Assembly (NCBI GenBank): GCA_037013495.1
Contig: CM072801.1
Coordinates: 81,453,816-81,517,815 of the forward strand
Source: Hippophae tibetana
Lineage: Eukaryota > Streptophyta > Magnoliopsida > Rosales > Elaeagnaceae
Length of the DNA: 64,000 bases
Direction: 5' to 3'
The position numbers were made by a program, and so were the translations under genes. The notes beneath the pieces are model-generated. The model was not told the origin of the DNA. It made no database searches and saw only the letters and a list, made by a program, of their open reading frames with translations. Positions 61,819 to 64,000 of this stretch are shown piece by piece. Within the stretch, counting starts at the first letter, position 1. Every line of letters starts with the position of its first letter.

Positions 61819-64000
61819 TCCATAAATCTGTATTCTTCCTAAAAAAACTATGGGAGCAGAAAAAGAAAGGGGCTAGTTTTCATAATTTCAAAAATAACAA
61901 AACATTTGATGAATTAGACTTCCAACATCAAATGACCATAACTTTTGACTGGGGTATCGTAACGACTATTATAATATATCAAATCGGAGCTCGTCTCGAT
62001 CCATACAATAATTGTTGGCCTCGGAATGGAACCTGATTTCTGTACCCAAATTCCATCGTGTACATAACCTATCGATGGTTTTAAGATTTTGTCGTAAATT
62101 TGCGGTTTACTTACCTTCGATATGATTCAATAGAGCTGTCAATGAGATATTGGTTTCGACAAAGGATTCTTTATTTATTTGGTCATTAAATCTGTATTCT
62201 TCCTAAAACCGTATGGGAGCAGAAAAAGAAAGGGGCTAGTTTTCAAAACTTCAAAAATACGAAAACATTTGATGAATCAGACTTCCAACTTCAAAGGACC
62301 ATAACTTTTAACTCGGGTATCGTAACGACTATTATAATATATCAAAATCGGAGCACGTCTCGATCCATACAATAATTGTTGGCCTAGAATTGGAACCTGA
62401 TTTCCGTACCCAAATTCCATGGTTTACATAACCTATCGATGGTTTTAAGATTTTGTCGTAAATTTCCGGTTTACTTACCTTCGATATGATTCGATAGAGC
62501 TATCAATGAGATATTGGTTTCGACAAAGGTTTCTTTTTTTATTTGGTCATTAAATCTGTATTCTTCCTAAAAACGTATTGGAGCAGAAAAAGAAAGGGGC
62601 TAGTTTTCAAAACTTCAAAAATACGAAAACATTTGATGAATCAGACTTCCAACATCAAATGACCATAACTTTTAACTCGGGTATCGTAACGACTATTATA
62701 ATATATCAAAATCGGAGCACGTCTCGATCCATACAATAATAGTTGGCCTAGAATTGGAACCTGATTTCCGTACCCAAATTCCATCGTTTACATAACTTAT
62801 CGAGGGTTTGAAGATTTTGTTGTAAATTTCGGTTTACTTACCTTCGATTTGAATCGATAGAGCTGTAAATGAGATATTGGATCCGACAAAGGTTTCTTTA
62901 TTTATTTGGTCATTAAATCTGTATTCTTCCTAAAAACGTATGGGAGCAGAAAAAGAAAGGGGCTAGTTTTCAAAACTTCACAAATAAGAAAACATTTGAT
63001 GAATCAGACTTCCAACATCAAATGACCATAACTTTTAACTAGGGTATCGTAACGACTATTATAATATATCAAATCGGAGCTCGTCTCGATCCATACAATA
63101 ATTGTTGGCCTCGGAATGGAACATGATTTCTGTACCCAAATTCCATCGTGTACATAACCTATCGATGGTTTTAAGATTTTGTCGTAAATTTGCGGTTTAC
63201 TTACCTTCGATATGATTCAATAGAGCTGTCAATGAGATATTGGTTCCGAAAAAGGTTTCTTTATTTATTTGGTCATTAAATCTGTATTCTTCCTAAAAAC
63301 GTATGGGAGCAGAAAAAGAAAGGGGCTAGTTTTCAAAACATCACAAATACGAAAACATTTGATGAATCAGACTTCCAACATCAAATGACCATAACTCTTA
63401 ACTAGGGTATCGTAACGACTATTATAATATATCAAAATCGGAGCTCATCTCGATCCATACAATAATTGTTGGCCTAGCATTGGAACCTGATTTCTGTACC
63501 CAAATTCCATCGTTTACATAACTTATCGAGGGTTTGAAGATTTTGTCGTAAATTTCCGGTTTACTTACTTTCGATTTGAATCGATAGAGCTGTAAATGAG
63601 ATATTGGATCCGAAAAAGGTTTCTTTATTTTTTTGGTCATTAAATCTGTATTCTTCCTAAAAACGTATGGGAGCAGAAAAAGAAAGGGGCTAGTTTTCAA
63701 AACTTCGAAAATACGAAAACATTTGATGAATCAGACTTCCAACATCAAATGACCATAACTTTTAACTAGGGTATCGTAACGACTATTATAATATATCAAA
63801 ATCGGAGCTCATCTCGATCCATACAATAATTGTTGGCCTAGCATTGGAACCTGATTTTTCTACCCAAATTCCTTCGTTTACATAACTTATCGAGGGTTTG
63901 AAGATTTTGTCGTAAATTTGCGGTTTACTTACCTTCGATTTGAATCAATAGAGCTGTAAATGAGATATTGCATCCGACAAAGGTTTCTTTATTTATTTGG
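61819..64000 (+). repeat. 9-mer HOR, period 3274 bp, copy 2 (cut by window end)
   Basis: Tracks 58545-60726 with no difference that I noticed after the first few bases. It runs into the window edge after about six of nine monomers, so the HOR continues outside. Confidence 0.84.
63329..63692 (+). repeat. Representative class B monomer (364 bp)
   Basis: This unit shows the class B haplotype. It has GTTTTCAAAAC, AATACGAAAAC, TTAACTAGGG, CAAAATCGG with the extra A, CCTAGCATTGG, TTTACATAACTT, TCGAGGGTTTGAAG, TTTCCGG, GATTTGAATCG, GTAAATGAG and GGATCCGAAAAAGG. It carries a BamHI-type GGATCC that class A lacks. Copies of this monomer that look the same across the region translated on the minus strand start near 42965, 50250, 57890, 60055 and here, which marks them as products of recent block duplication. 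Confidence 0.85.

Larger units (their letters stand above)
1..64000 (+). repeat. Satellite array, ~364 bp unit, ~176 head-to-tail copies
   Basis: The same unit recurs from the first base to the last. The junction GGGGCTAGTTTTC, used here as the monomer boundary, gives monomer starts at 1, 364, 728, 1093, 1456, 1819 and 2184, so units are 363, 364 or 365 bp. All units checked lie in the same orientation. A hand count of one class A monomer gives about 34% G+C. No unique sequence, transposon, simple-sequence tract or gene interrupts the array. Satellite arrays with multi-monomer higher-order repeats are typical of eukaryotic centromeres and pericentromeres; that assignment is inferred from organisation only. 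I do not recognise the family. Both window edges lie inside the array, so its full length is unknown. Confidence 0.98.

Noticed and set aside
1032-62036. Recurrent 73-codon plus-strand frames (e.g. 1032-1253, 14851-15072, 61815-62036) as a gene family
   Set aside because: They begin at non-ATG TTG codons at the class C to class A junction, recur with the monomer period, and vanish in monomers with one-base indels. No promoter, splice pattern or domain is visible.
457-63700. Recurrent 61-92-codon minus-strand frames (e.g. 4404-4589, 14276-14554, 63422-63700) as genes
   Set aside because: They cover the same monomer region, differ only where monomers differ, and show no codon-like substitution pattern by eye. 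Their lengths depend on whether a single base creates a stop. I regard them as chance open frames in a satellite.
1-64000. CRISPR array
   Set aside because: The repeats are ~364 bp and contiguous, with no short repeat plus unique spacer structure.
1-64000. Telomeric or simple-sequence repeats
   Set aside because: No TTTAGGG, TTAGGG or other short tandem runs are present; the longest homopolymers are short A or T runs inside the monomer.

Overview
The whole 64 kb window is one uninterrupted array of satellite DNA. A unit of about 364 bp repeats head-to-tail roughly 176 times, always in the same orientation. I found no gene, RNA gene, transposable element, CRISPR array or unique sequence. The longest reading frames (61-92 codons) recur with the repeat period on both strands, so they are by-products of the repeat. 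The unit is AT-rich: a hand count of one monomer gave 125 G+C in 363 bases, about 34%. A megasatellite of this kind, with near-identical multi-monomer blocks, points to a eukaryotic nuclear genome and most plausibly to centromeric or pericentromeric heterochromatin. I cannot name the species; a plant or an insect would both fit.

Monomers fall into interchangeable haplotypes. Class A is 363 bp, begins GTTTTCATAATTTC, and carries CAAATCGG, CCTCGGAATGG, GTGTACATAACC, GATATGATTC and GGTTTCGAC. Class B is 364 bp and carries CAAAATCGG, CCTAGCATTGG or CCTAGAATTGG, TTTACATAACTT, GATTTGAATCG and GGATCCGA. Class C is 364-365 bp, with a B-like body and a tail of GCATCCGAC, GGTCAATAAATC or GGTCCATAAATC, then a long A-run before CTATGGG. 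Many monomers are mosaics of these.

Above the monomer there is a patchwork of higher-order repeats (HORs) whose period changes along the window: 6-mer (2183 bp) at 1-4.2 kb; 5-mer (1817 bp) at 3.6-7.2 kb; 5-mer (1818 bp) at 7.2-10.7 kb; 6-mer (2182 bp) at 9.2-14.2 kb; 5-mer (1820 bp) at 13.6-16.7 kb; 7-mer (2547 bp) at 15.25-20.3 kb; 4-mer (1456 bp, three copies) at 20.3-24.6 kb; 3-mer (1093 bp) at 25.8-28.0 kb; dimer (728 bp) at 29.8-31.2 kb; a 16-mer (5828 bp) duplication at 38.4-51.5 kb with a nested 5-mer (1821 bp); 6-mer (2183 bp) at 53-57.3 kb; and 9-mer (3274 bp) from 58.5 kb to the window end. Between these lie irregular stretches (28.0-29.8, 31.2-38.4, 51.5-53, 57.3-58.5 kb) whose monomers have relatives elsewhere in the window.

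Two short elements stand out inside the unit. One is a perfect 9-bp inverted repeat, CATTTGATG - 14 bases - CATCAAATG, kept in most monomers. The other is a nearly invariant core next to it containing the palindrome TATTATAATA. These are the best candidates for a function, for example protein binding or hairpin formation at a centromere, but that is inference. All coordinates, shifts and copy comparisons were made by eye; block edges are approximate to tens of bases.
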